Assembly: GCA_026419655.1 (NCBI GenBank) | Contig: JANZZA010000146.1 | Span: 1 to 10,861, forward strand | Direction of reading: 5' to 3' | DNA length: 10,861 bases | Origin: Armatimonadota bacterium | GTDB lineage: Bacteria > Armatimonadota > Zipacnadia > Zipacnadales > FEN-943 | Shown here: positions 1 through 6,317 of the stretch, piece after piece | How positions within the stretch are numbered: position 1 is the stretch's first letter | Layout: every line of letters starts with the position of its first letter | Made by a program: the position numbers and the translations under genes | The notes under the pieces: model-generated | Told to the model about the DNA's origin: nothing | The model's input: the letters and a program-made list of their open reading frames with translations, nothing else | Database searches by the model: none

Positions 1-2
1 AA

Positions 3-686
3 GATTATGCCCGCAAAATCCGTAGCTTCGGCCTGGAAATCTCTGCCGTATGTTGTTGGGGCGGCGAGGTTGACCTTGGTGAAGACGGCGCCGAGCCTCA
101 TGTCGAGTTTGGCAAGCGCGTCCTCGAGCTTGCCGCCGATCTGGGCTGCGGCATATGGCAGGGCCACATCGGCATTATGCCGGAAGATGAAACCCATCCT
201 CACTGGGCCAACTTTGTGCGAAACTGCGGCGAGCTTGCCCGCTATGGTGAGACAGTCGGGGCTTGCCTGGCCATCGAGACAGGCCCTGAGCCGCCTTACG
301 TGGTTAAGCGGCTTATCGAGACGGTCGGCAGTGATGCGCTGCGCGTGAACTACGACCCTGCTAACTTGATACTTTGGCCGCCACATTTGGCGAAGCTTCG
401 AGGGGAGCCCTACGACCGGCGGGCGGCGTGGGAGAAGTTCATGCCGGTTGAGGGTGCCGACCTGCTGGGGCCATACGTGGTCCACGTCCATGCCAAGGAC
501 GCCCGCGCCGAAGACGACGGCACTGCCCGCGAGGTGCCCCTGGGCCAAGGGCAGATTGATTGGCCGAAGTTTGTGGCCAACCTGAAGAAACATGGCTTCA
601 ACGGCTTCTTCGCCATCGAGCGGGAAGTGGGCGAGAACCCGGTTGCCGACATCCAGACAGCCATAGACTATCTGCGTACGCTTTGA
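3..686 (+). CDS. Sugar phosphate isomerase/epimerase (xylose isomerase-like TIM barrel), 5'-truncated by the window edge
   Basis: The reading frame is open from base 3 and reaches TGA at 684-686, giving 227 visible residues; the true start lies upstream of the window. An internal ATG at 177 is not the start, because the upstream frame is coherent and family-like (for example EISAVCCWGGEVDLGED). The four metal-ligand positions typical of the AP-endonuclease-2/xylose-isomerase-like barrel can be followed in order: Glu in AIETGPEP, Asp in NYDPANLI, His in HVHAKDA and Glu in FAIERE. The segment LGQGQIDWPKFVANLKKHGF is the usual penultimate strand-helix region. Known relatives isomerise or epimerise sugars or inositols using a divalent metal in the cytoplasm. 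The substrate cannot be deduced here. About 150 bases separate it from the next gene, so a shared transcript is uncertain. Confidence 0.88.
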   Translation, partial: DYARKIRSFGLEISAVCCWGGEVDLGEDGAEPHVEFGKRVLELAADLGCGIWQGHIGIMPEDETHPHWANFVRNCGELARYGETVGACLAIETGPEPPYVVKRLIETVGSDALRVNYDPANLILWPPHLAKLRGEPYDRRAAWEKFMPVEGADLLGPYVVHVHAKDARAEDDGTAREVPLGQGQIDWPKFVANLKKHGFNGFFAIEREVGENPVADIQTAIDYLRTL

Positions 687-813
687 AGGGGACGGAACTT
701 CTCAGTACGGCGCGAGTCTTCCCTCAAGGAGAGCACGGGGTTAAAGCCGCTGGCCGTTGGCGCGGTGGAAGGCCGGGGTGTCTTTGGTCTTGGGTCCATC
801 ACGTCAGTGACCT

Positions 814-837
814 TATAAGTGGGGGAGAGTGGATAAA
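814..837 (+). promoter_or_regulatory. Shine-Dalgarno and possible -10 box upstream of the exported hydrolase
   Basis: The purine run GGGGGAGAG at 821-829 lies 8 bases before ATG 838. It favours that ATG over the in-frame GTG at 829, which would overlap the ribosome binding site. TATAAG at 814-819, with TTGGGT at 790-795 and an 18-base spacer, is a weak sigma-70-like match. If used, it would give a very short leader. The ribosome binding site is convincing; the promoter is only a suggestion. Confidence 0.35.
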
Positions 838-1923
838 ATGGTGCGTTTGCCGCGTCCCGTAGGAGTCTTTATTGCTCTGTTTGTCTTTGTGGTGCTTGGG
901 GGGCTGAGTGGCGCGGGCCTGGCCCAGGGGCAAGGTGTTCCGCCGGAGCCGGCGCCTGGGCCCACGGCGGTCGCAGGGCCGCCTGAGGTCGCCACCGAGC
1001 TACCGACAGAACTCAAGGCCCTGTTTGTGTACGACACCGCAGCGCCGCTAAACGCTGTGTCCGTTCAGACGGCTGAGACGCTGCAAGCGGTTGAAGAGCG
1101 GATTGAGTTTGACAGTCCTGGCGGCGGACGCGTGGCCGGGCTACTGATTCGCCCAAAGACCGTCCAGCGGCCACCGGTGATTTTGTTTCTCCACGGCCTG
1201 GGTGGGAGCAAGAACGATGCCCGGCTGGCAGCGCCTCTGGCTGTCCAGTATGGCTACGCGGTCCTGGGGTTAGATGCTGCTCTACACGGCGACCGGCGCA
1301 TGGCCGGGCAGGAAATGTTCTCACCGGACCTGATGCGTATCAAGCTGGCGTTCATCCAGACGGTAGTTGACTACCGGCGTGCGCTGGACTATCTGGCGAC
1401 TCGCGAGGATGTAAAAGCAGATAAGGTGGGGCTGGTGGGCGCAAGCATGGGTGCTATCCTGGGCACAATTGTTACAGCCGTCGAGCCGAGGGTGGCCACG
1501 GCCTTGCTTCTCGTGGGCGGTGGCGATTGGAAGAAATTTGTCCAGGCATCGCAGCACCCCGCTGCAGCCGCCCTGCTCCCTGTCTTTGAGATGCCTGAAG
1601 TGGCAAGAGAACTGGCAACCCTTGACCCTGTGACGTATGCGCCCTACATTAGCCCCCGACCGGTGTGGCTGGTGAACGGGCGTCAGGATGAAATAGTGCC
1701 TGCTTTGGCGGCTGACGCTCTTCACCAGGCGTGCCGCGAGCCAAAGAAAGTCGTCTGGTACGACGGCGGTCATTTGCCGCCCTTGCCGGTGCTGCTTCAG
1801 GTGGTGCCGCAGTGGATGAATGAAGTCCTCGCCCCAGCACTGGCGGCCGGTGGGCAAGCAGACCAGGCGCAAGCCGATGGGCCGCAACCAGGTCCGGTAG
1901 GTGCAACTGCGGCTGCGCCGTAG
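838..1923 (+). CDS. Exported alpha/beta hydrolase (dienelactone hydrolase/acetyl-esterase type)
   Basis: This 361-residue protein begins with a basic N-terminus and a hydrophobic stretch (residues 9-27). That is a signal peptide with probable cleavage near GLA/QGQG around residue 30, so it should act in the envelope or outside the cell. The alpha/beta hydrolase fold is clear. FLHGLGG (His119) forms the oxyanion-loop region, GASMG carries the nucleophile Ser203, Asp284 sits in NGRQDEIVP, and His312 sits in DGGHLPP, completing the catalytic triad. The last 25 or so residues are an Ala/Pro/Gln-rich tail with no domain signature. The length fits secreted peptidase/esterase members of the family. 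It probably cleaves an ester or acyl group, but the substrate is not inferable. ATG 838 is preferred over GTG 829 because of ribosome binding site spacing. Confidence 0.85.
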   Translation: MVRLPRPVGVFIALFVFVVLGGLSGAGLAQGQGVPPEPAPGPTAVAGPPEVATELPTELKALFVYDTAAPLNAVSVQTAETLQAVEERIEFDSPGGGRVAGLLIRPKTVQRPPVILFLHGLGGSKNDARLAAPLAVQYGYAVLGLDAALHGDRRMAGQEMFSPDLMRIKLAFIQTVVDYRRALDYLATREDVKADKVGLVGASMGAILGTIVTAVEPRVATALLLVGGGDWKKFVQASQHPAAAALLPVFEMPEVARELATLDPVTYAPYISPRPVWLVNGRQDEIVPALAADALHQACREPKKVVWYDGGHLPPLPVLLQVVPQWMNEVLAPALAAGGQADQAQADGPQPGPVGATAAAP

Positions 1924-1994
1924 GACGAGAATAAAGGCGGGGACGTTGGGTAGCCTGTCTGGGACAGACGACATTAAAGGAGAGCTGAGGTGCA

Positions 1995-2228
1995 ATGTCG
2001 GTGGCTGTGGCTGTTGTAGCCGTGCTTAGCGGGGCAGCGCTCATAATTGCCGAGGTGCTGCAGCCGGCTAAGTCGGATGGCTTTAGCGTGATTACCGGTA
2101 TGGACAGCGCTCGCTTCCAGCCCGGCACTCGCGAGTACCTGCTTGAGCGCGTGGCGCGCTACTCAGCGGTAATCTGGTTGCTGTCGTGCATCGCCTATGC
2201 CTACTTGTGGTACCACACCCCCCGCTAG
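1995..2228 (+). CDS. secG: Preprotein translocase subunit SecG
   Basis: A 77-residue protein with two hydrophobic segments, about residues 2-20 and 54-73. They are joined by a polar linker that starts with the SecG-like sequence IIAEVLQPAKSDG, comparable to the family's IIVVLLQxGKGxG, and continues TGMDSARFQPGTREYLLERVARYSAVIW, like the FGSRGxxxFLTKxT region. SecG is the small non-essential partner of SecYE in the inner-membrane Sec channel. Length and topology fit PF03840 members. AGGAG at 1978-1982 and GAGG at 1987-1990 precede the ATG. The pstB frame begins at or just after its stop codon, suggesting translational coupling. The call rests on motif similarity in a short, divergent protein, so an unrelated two-helix membrane protein remains possible. 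Confidence 0.7.
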   Translation: MSVAVAVVAVLSGAALIIAEVLQPAKSDGFSVITGMDSARFQPGTREYLLERVARYSAVIWLLSCIAYAYLWYHTPR

Positions 2229-2235
2229 AGACGGC

Positions 2236-3048
2236 GTGGCTCCCGCGGTTCGTCCTTTGGCGGCTGAGGGCCAGTCGCCTGCAGGTGCCCAGGACGCAGT
2301 AAAGCTCCGTACTGAGCACCTGAGCGTGTATTATGGCTCCAAGCTCGCGCTATCCGACGTCACGTTGGATGCCTACGCTAATCAAATCCTGGCCTGCATT
2401 GGGCCGTCGGGGGGCGGCAAATCAACTCTCCTGCGCTGCTTCAATCGAATGAACGATGATATTCTCAATGCCAGGGTTGAGGGCAAAGTTTTTGTGGACG
2501 GGCGAGACATATATGCGCCAGGCACTGACCTGGTAGACCTTCGCCGCCGCGTCGGCATGGTGTTCCAGAAACCCAATCCCTTTCCCACGTCGGTCTTCGA
2601 CAACGTGGCCTATGGGCCGCGTGTGCTGGGCGTACGCGAGCCGGACATCATACGTGAGATAGTCGAGCAGAGTTTGCGGTCCGCTGCCCTGTGGGATGAG
2701 GTTAAGGACGACCTGGGCCGTGCGGCCTTGGAGATGTCCTCGGGCCAGCAGCAGAGGCTTTGTATCGCCCGCGCCTTGGCCGTCGAGCCCGAGGTGCTGC
2801 TCATGGATGAGCCGTGCTCAGCCCTGGACCCTGCTTCGACTTTCCAGATAGAAGAGCTCATGGTCGAGCTGAAGCGGGACTACACCATCGTGGTTGTGAC
2901 TCATAATATGTTCCAGGCTTCCCGGGTATCTGATCGCACGGCTTTCTTCCTGTTAGGGGAGCTGGTAGAGGTCGGACCTACCGAGCAGATTTTCGAGAAT
3001 CCCCAAGATCCGCGCACTGACCAGTATATTCGCGGTCTTTTCGGATAG
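2236..3048 (+). CDS. pstB: Phosphate ABC transporter ATP-binding protein PstB
   Basis: A 270-residue ABC ATPase of PstB type. From GTG 2236 the features are: YYGSKLAL A-loop region, Walker A GPSGGGKST (Lys62), Q-loop VFQKPNPFPTSVFDNVAYG (diagnostic for PstB), ABC signature MSSGQQQRLCIARAL (residues 167-181), Walker B VLLMDEP (Asp191, Glu192), D-loop SALDP, and switch His223 in VVTHNMFQASRVSD. The C-terminus has the usual PTEQIFENPQDPRTDQYIRG. It energises high-affinity phosphate uptake through PstA/PstC at the inner membrane. The start is uncertain: ATG 2197 (overlapping secG by 32 bases) and GTG 2236 (7 bases past its stop) both lack a clear ribosome binding site. GTG 2236 gives the more usual N-terminal length. 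pstS, pstC, pstA and phoU are not in the window. The usual LSGGQ reads MSSGQ, and the usual Walker A Cys is Gly. Confidence 0.93.
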   Translation: MAPAVRPLAAEGQSPAGAQDAVKLRTEHLSVYYGSKLALSDVTLDAYANQILACIGPSGGGKSTLLRCFNRMNDDILNARVEGKVFVDGRDIYAPGTDLVDLRRRVGMVFQKPNPFPTSVFDNVAYGPRVLGVREPDIIREIVEQSLRSAALWDEVKDDLGRAALEMSSGQQQRLCIARALAVEPEVLLMDEPCSALDPASTFQIEELMVELKRDYTIVVVTHNMFQASRVSDRTAFFLLGELVEVGPTEQIFENPQDPRTDQYIRGLFG

Positions 3049-3054
3049 CAGCCA

Positions 3055-4677
3055 ATGAGCTTGTCCGACGAGCGTCGGCGCAGCCGCTCGCGAATTCACG
3101 GCGGCCGCCCGCAATCCCGCAAACTCGCCGCGGCAGACTTTGCCCATTGTCGGCGCGCTGTGTTGCGGGAGGAGCAGCCCCTGCCGTCGTTGCGTCACGG
3201 CCCGGGACCCATCCGCGTTGCTATTGTTTATCCCGGGTCGTATTCCGAGGGCATGGCATCCCTTGCCGTCCACGTTCTTCTTGAGCTATTCAACGCCGCT
3301 CCCTGTGAGGCCCAGCGCGCTTTCTTCTTTCCGGCCTTCACCAAGCCGGTGCGCACTATTGAGACCGGGGCTGCCCTCGCTGATGCTCATCTGCTAGCGG
3401 CCACCCTTCAATTCGAGCTGCAATACCCTACACTGGTACGGATGCTCGCCGACAGCGGCATTCCGCCGCTGGCCTCGGAGCGTCGGGCCGAGCATCCTGT
3501 CCTCGTCTGCGGTGGGCCGGCCGTCAGCGCCAATCCAGCACCCTTAGCTGCTATAGCGGACCTTGTCTTCCTGGGAGAGCTTGAGGCCCGTATAGCAGAT
3601 ATTCGTGAGGCTTTGGCCACCGTTGCTGTGTCTTCTGCGTCTCGCGACCGCCTGCTTGCAGCCCTGTCGCAGGTCCCAGGTTTTCTGAACTGCGCCGAGT
3701 GGCTGGCAGGTCACGTCGGGCAGGCCTTCCTTCAGCACGTCACCGATGCCAACGCCTACGTGCCGCATAGCGTCATACTGAGCGAGGCCGCCGAGCTTTC
3801 GGGACGCGCCCTGATTGAGGTCAGTCGCGGCTGTCCTCATGCCTGCAAGTTTTGTCTTGCCCGCCAGCTTTATTTCCCTCATCGCCCACGGGGGTTGGCT
3901 GCCGTCGTGGGTGTCCTAAATGAATTTGCAGGTCTGGCCAAGACGGTCGGCTACATTGCCCCCAGCTTCTCGGACCATCCGGCTGCCGAGGAGCTGGTCC
4001 ATGCTGCTCTGGAGAGGGGATTGACCGTCTCGGTGTCCTCGCTCCGGGCGGACAGTTTGGCCACCAGGCCAAGCTTGCTTGACGCGCTACGCCTTGCTGG
4101 CCAGCAAACCATTACCCTGGCTCCTGAGGCGGCCACAGAAGCTATGCGTTGGAGTCTGGCCAAGCCCTTGCCGACCGACGGTCTTCTATCCGCCGTCGAA
4201 GCTGCAGGAGCTGCTGGTTTCCGTAGCCTTAAGCTGTATTTCATGGTTGGCTTGCCTGGTGAAGAGGACGCTGATGTCGCGGCCATAGGGGAGCTAATAG
4301 CGTCAATCCGGGCGGCTGCCCCGGCCCTCGAGATGACGGTCTCGATTGCCCCCTTCGTGCCGAAGGCCCATACGGCTCTTGAGCAGGCTCCCTTTGGTCC
4401 CATGAGGCTCATCGAGCGGCGCGTCCGTCTAGCCAGTAGGGCCGCCAGCCGCGCCGGCGCGCGCGCAGACGTTGATTCACCGCGTCTCGCGGCGGTCCAG
4501 GCCATTTTGTCGCGGGGAGGCTTTGAGCTTGGCCCCATCCTTGCCGGTGCGCGGCTGCAGCAAGGAGGCGCATCCGCTCTGCCGGCAGCCATGCTCGACG
4601 CTGGCCTGGACCCGGAAAACTACGCTTGCCACGGCTCGCCCGAGCGCCCGTGGCAGGTCATCACCTGCTTGGTATGA
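3055..4677 (+). CDS. B12-binding-like/radical SAM protein (TIGR03960-like N-terminal and SAM domains)
   Basis: A 540-residue protein starting 6 bases after the pstB stop. After a basic N-terminus (residues 1-50) comes a Rossmann-like domain resembling B12-binding domains: VAIVYPGSYSEGMASLAVHV, then PVLVCGGPAVSANPAPLAAIADLVFLGE. No DxHxxG cobalamin-ligand motif is visible, so cobalamin binding is doubtful. The radical SAM core carries GCPHACKFC with cluster cysteines 260, 264 and 267. Later barrel elements are present: SSLRADSL, ITLAPEAATEAMR, and KLYFMVGLPGEEDAD. The C-terminal region (about 430-540) is less typical. The layout matches the uncharacterised radical SAM family often fused or adjacent to DUF2344 proteins. 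No DUF2344 is present here. Reaction and substrate are unknown. Close spacing suggests translation coupled to pstB. Confidence 0.87.
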   Translation: MSLSDERRRSRSRIHGGRPQSRKLAAADFAHCRRAVLREEQPLPSLRHGPGPIRVAIVYPGSYSEGMASLAVHVLLELFNAAPCEAQRAFFFPAFTKPVRTIETGAALADAHLLAATLQFELQYPTLVRMLADSGIPPLASERRAEHPVLVCGGPAVSANPAPLAAIADLVFLGELEARIADIREALATVAVSSASRDRLLAALSQVPGFLNCAEWLAGHVGQAFLQHVTDANAYVPHSVILSEAAELSGRALIEVSRGCPHACKFCLARQLYFPHRPRGLAAVVGVLNEFAGLAKTVGYIAPSFSDHPAAEELVHAALERGLTVSVSSLRADSLATRPSLLDALRLAGQQTITLAPEAATEAMRWSLAKPLPTDGLLSAVEAAGAAGFRSLKLYFMVGLPGEEDADVAAIGELIASIRAAAPALEMTVSIAPFVPKAHTALEQAPFGPMRLIERRVRLASRAASRAGARADVDSPRLAAVQAILSRGGFELGPILAGARLQQGGASALPAAMLDAGLDPENYACHGSPERPWQVITCLV

Positions 4678-4681
4678 GGCC

Positions 4682-4844
4682 CTTTGGAGAGGCCGGCGCT
4701 CTCGGTAGGAGACTGTTGCAAAACTCACCTGGATGTAGCTCCATCTCCGGGGGCAGTAAGGATTTTTGCCGGCGACTTGTACGAGGTGGAGGCAACTCAC
4801 CCACAAGAACAGGGCTTTGCAACAGTAAGCGGTAGTGAACCGTT
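4682..4844 (+). repeat. Direct repeat copy 1, interrupted by the 4709-4829 insertion
   Basis: Bases 4682-4708 match 4890-4916 at 22 of 27 positions, and all five differences are transitions. The match then breaks off at the insertion and resumes beyond it: TGAACCGTT at 4836-4844 equals 4918-4926. Without the insertion and one copy of its 6-base flank, the two repeat units would lie about 81 bases apart. The repeat is in the non-coding leader before the RNA methyltransferase gene. Its own function is unknown. Confidence 0.7.
4709..4829. mobile_element. MITE-like non-autonomous insertion (121 bp) with terminal inverted repeats and a 6-bp target duplication
   Basis: ACTGTTGCAAA at 4712-4722 is exactly inverted as TTTGCAACAGT at 4816-4826, with three non-matching bases outside each arm. 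Directly outside lie identical CGGTAG hexamers, 4703-4708 and 4830-4835, placed symmetrically like a target-site duplication. The related repeat copy at 4890-4926 reads through without this segment, which gives an independent empty-site comparison. No transposase could be encoded in 121 bases, so it is a MITE or a heavily deleted insertion sequence. The terminal sequence resembles IS6-type ends (IS26: GGC followed by ACTGTTGCAAA), but IS6 elements make 8-bp duplications and the outer three bases differ, so the family is not settled. Confidence 0.68.
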
Positions 4845-4889
4845 TCAGCTACCCTTATGGCGTCGTAGGAGATGACCGCTGACGAGATA

Positions 4890-4926
4890 CTTTGGAGGGG
4901 CTGGTGCTCTTGGCAGGTGAACCGTT
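4890..4926 (+). repeat. Direct repeat copy 2 (uninterrupted), immediately upstream of the RNA methyltransferase gene
   Basis: This is the intact partner of the interrupted repeat at 4682-4844. It runs from CTTTGGAGGGG through CTCTTGGCAGG to GTGAACCGTT. It differs from copy 1 by five transitions and one extra G at the point where copy 1 carries the insertion. It ends 18 bases before the methyltransferase ATG, so it is part of that gene's leader. Confidence 0.65.
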
Positions 4927-4944
4927 AGCCCGAAGGTGGCAAAG

Positions 4945-5880
4945 ATGGACGGCATGGGCTTCATGTACACCCTGGCCTACATGGATTTCGAGGCTGAGCT
5001 GGCGGCTTCGGAGCTGTGGGCAATGACGGGGGCCTGCGCTGAGGGCCGGCTGGCCTTTTCTCGCGTGGGTTGTGACATTTCCCCCGCGGCCTATACGCGT
5101 CTTTGTTTGCGGGTTCTGGCTGCCGCGGAGGATACAGAGACGCTGATTTCCCGCGTGTCGGAACTGAGGCTTTCCGCGGAAGGCTTCGCAATCGAAGTCG
5201 TCAAGGTGTCCCCCAAGCCCATGGTGCACAGTTTGGAGTTGTGCCGGCAGTTGGCCGACGTCGTTGCTGGGGCACCTGATCTGGACAGTCCGCGGGTGCG
5301 GTACGCCGTGGCGGCCACGCAGGGCCGTTGCTGGTTCGGACAGGTGATGTCCATGGCTTGCCGGAACTGGCACGACAGCCATGCGCGGCCCGGACATTTC
5401 TCGAATTCCTTGCCGGTGCGCATGGCTCGGGCGCTGGTCAACCTTGTTGCTGCGCCTGGCGATAGCCTCGTGGACCCGTGCTGCGGGGCTGGCACGGTTC
5501 TCATCGAGGCCGCACTGGTTGGTGTGCGGGCCGAGGGCTTTGACGTATCCTGGCCTCGTGTAGCCCAGTCTCGCCAGAATCTTTCGTACTTTGGGTTGAG
5601 TGTACCGGTGGCGCGGGCTGACGCCCGGCGGCTTGAGGGCCGCTGGGATGCCGCGGTTGCCGACCTTCCGTACGGCCATACTTCTATGGCTGACGACGAC
5701 CTTTACGCCGACATCGTGGGCAACATCGCCGCTCGCGTCCGCCGCCTGGTCGTCGTCACGGGCGCCGAAAAATCATATTTGTGGAACCAAATGGGCCTGC
5801 GGATGCTCGGCTCTGCGCGTGTCCCGACATCAAACGTCATCCGCCACGTGTACCTGCTCGCCGGGCTGCGCAAAGGATAG
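4945..5880 (+). CDS. THUMP/Trm11-type RNA (tRNA guanine-N2) methyltransferase
   Basis: A 311-residue SAM-dependent methyltransferase. Residues 1 to about 85 (YTLAYMDFEAELAASELWAM onwards) look like the N-terminal ferredoxin-like/THUMP RNA-binding region of Trm11/TrmG10 proteins. NWHDSHARPGHFSNSLPVRM leads into ARALVNL, the linker seen in that family. Motif I is VDPCCGAGTVLIEAAL (Asp177-Gly181 region). The catalytic motif IV is DLPYG (Asp240-Gly244), where relatives have DPPYG. By family it should methylate an exocyclic or ring amine on tRNA or rRNA in the cytoplasm; the exact site is unknown. ATG 4945 is chosen because AAGGTGG at 4933-4939 is a well-placed ribosome binding site; GTG 4936 is the alternative, and an in-frame TGA at 4918 rules out starts farther upstream. 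Confidence 0.82.
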   Translation: MDGMGFMYTLAYMDFEAELAASELWAMTGACAEGRLAFSRVGCDISPAAYTRLCLRVLAAAEDTETLISRVSELRLSAEGFAIEVVKVSPKPMVHSLELCRQLADVVAGAPDLDSPRVRYAVAATQGRCWFGQVMSMACRNWHDSHARPGHFSNSLPVRMARALVNLVAAPGDSLVDPCCGAGTVLIEAALVGVRAEGFDVSWPRVAQSRQNLSYFGLSVPVARADARRLEGRWDAAVADLPYGHTSMADDDLYADIVGNIAARVRRLVVVTGAEKSYLWNQMGLRMLGSARVPTSNVIRHVYLLAGLRKG

Positions 5881-5930
5881 AGCTAGAATGTGCCGAAGTC
5901 TTCCATTGCCCTCTGGAGGCGGATTTGCCG

Positions 5931-6317
5931 ATGCCAAAGCAATGTTTGAGTACAAACCGGGGCCCTAAGGCTATCGGTCCTTACTCAGTGGCGGTGCAGG
6001 CTGGCCAACTGCTCTTTTGCTCTGGGCTGATACCCGTGGACCCGACTACTGGCGAGCTTGTCGGGGATGACGTCGTGGGTCAGACTCGCCAGGCGTTGCG
6101 AAATCTGCAGACCCTTTTGGAAGACAACAACCTGTCACTGCGGGACGTAGTGAAGACGACGTGTTTCTTGACGGACTTGAGGGATTTTGCGGCCTTCAAT
6201 GAGGTTTACGCGGAGTTTTTCGGCGCCGACCCGCCCGCTCGGAGCACAGTTCAAGTGGCGGCTCTTCCCAGGGGCGCTTTGGTGGAGGTGGAAGCCGTTG
6301 TCTATGTGGGCGATTAG
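5931..6317 (+). CDS. ridA: RidA family reactive enamine/imine deaminase
   Basis: A 128-residue protein of the usual RidA (YjgF/YER057c/UK114) length. It begins MPKQCLSTNRGPKAIGPYSVAV, with the IGPYS signature. It contains FCSGLIPVDPTTGELVG and ALRNLQTLLEDNNLSLRDVVKTTCFLTD, and ends in RSTVQVAALPRGALVEVEAVVYV. The substrate-binding Arg (in ARSTVQV) and the Glu of VEVEAV are present, so it should be active. RidA proteins hydrolyse 2-aminoacrylate and related enamine/imine by-products of PLP enzymes in the cytoplasm. ATG 5931 has GGAGG at 5915-5919. A PLP aminotransferase lies two genes downstream. The last 14 bases overlap the start of the following secreted-protein gene. Confidence 0.93.
   Translation: MPKQCLSTNRGPKAIGPYSVAVQAGQLLFCSGLIPVDPTTGELVGDDVVGQTRQALRNLQTLLEDNNLSLRDVVKTTCFLTDLRDFAAFNEVYAEFFGADPPARSTVQVAALPRGALVEVEAVVYVGD

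Noticed and set aside
1955..1969. Small hairpin CTGTC/GACAG between the hydrolase and secG
   Set aside because: Five-bp stem with no T-run; too weak to call a terminator or operator.
4653..4668. Inverted repeat GCAGGT/ACCTGC at the end of the radical SAM gene
   Set aside because: Lies in coding sequence, six-bp stem, no following T-run; plausibly chance.
4816..4838. GCAACAGTAAGCGG resembles part of a cobalamin riboswitch core
   Set aside because: The other conserved cobalamin boxes are missing or out of order, and the motif includes the arm of the terminal inverted repeat of the insertion.
4684..4875. 63-residue open frame between the radical SAM and methyltransferase genes
   Set aside because: It needs a TTG start without a ribosome binding site, runs through the insertion and its flanks, and has no domain-like pattern.
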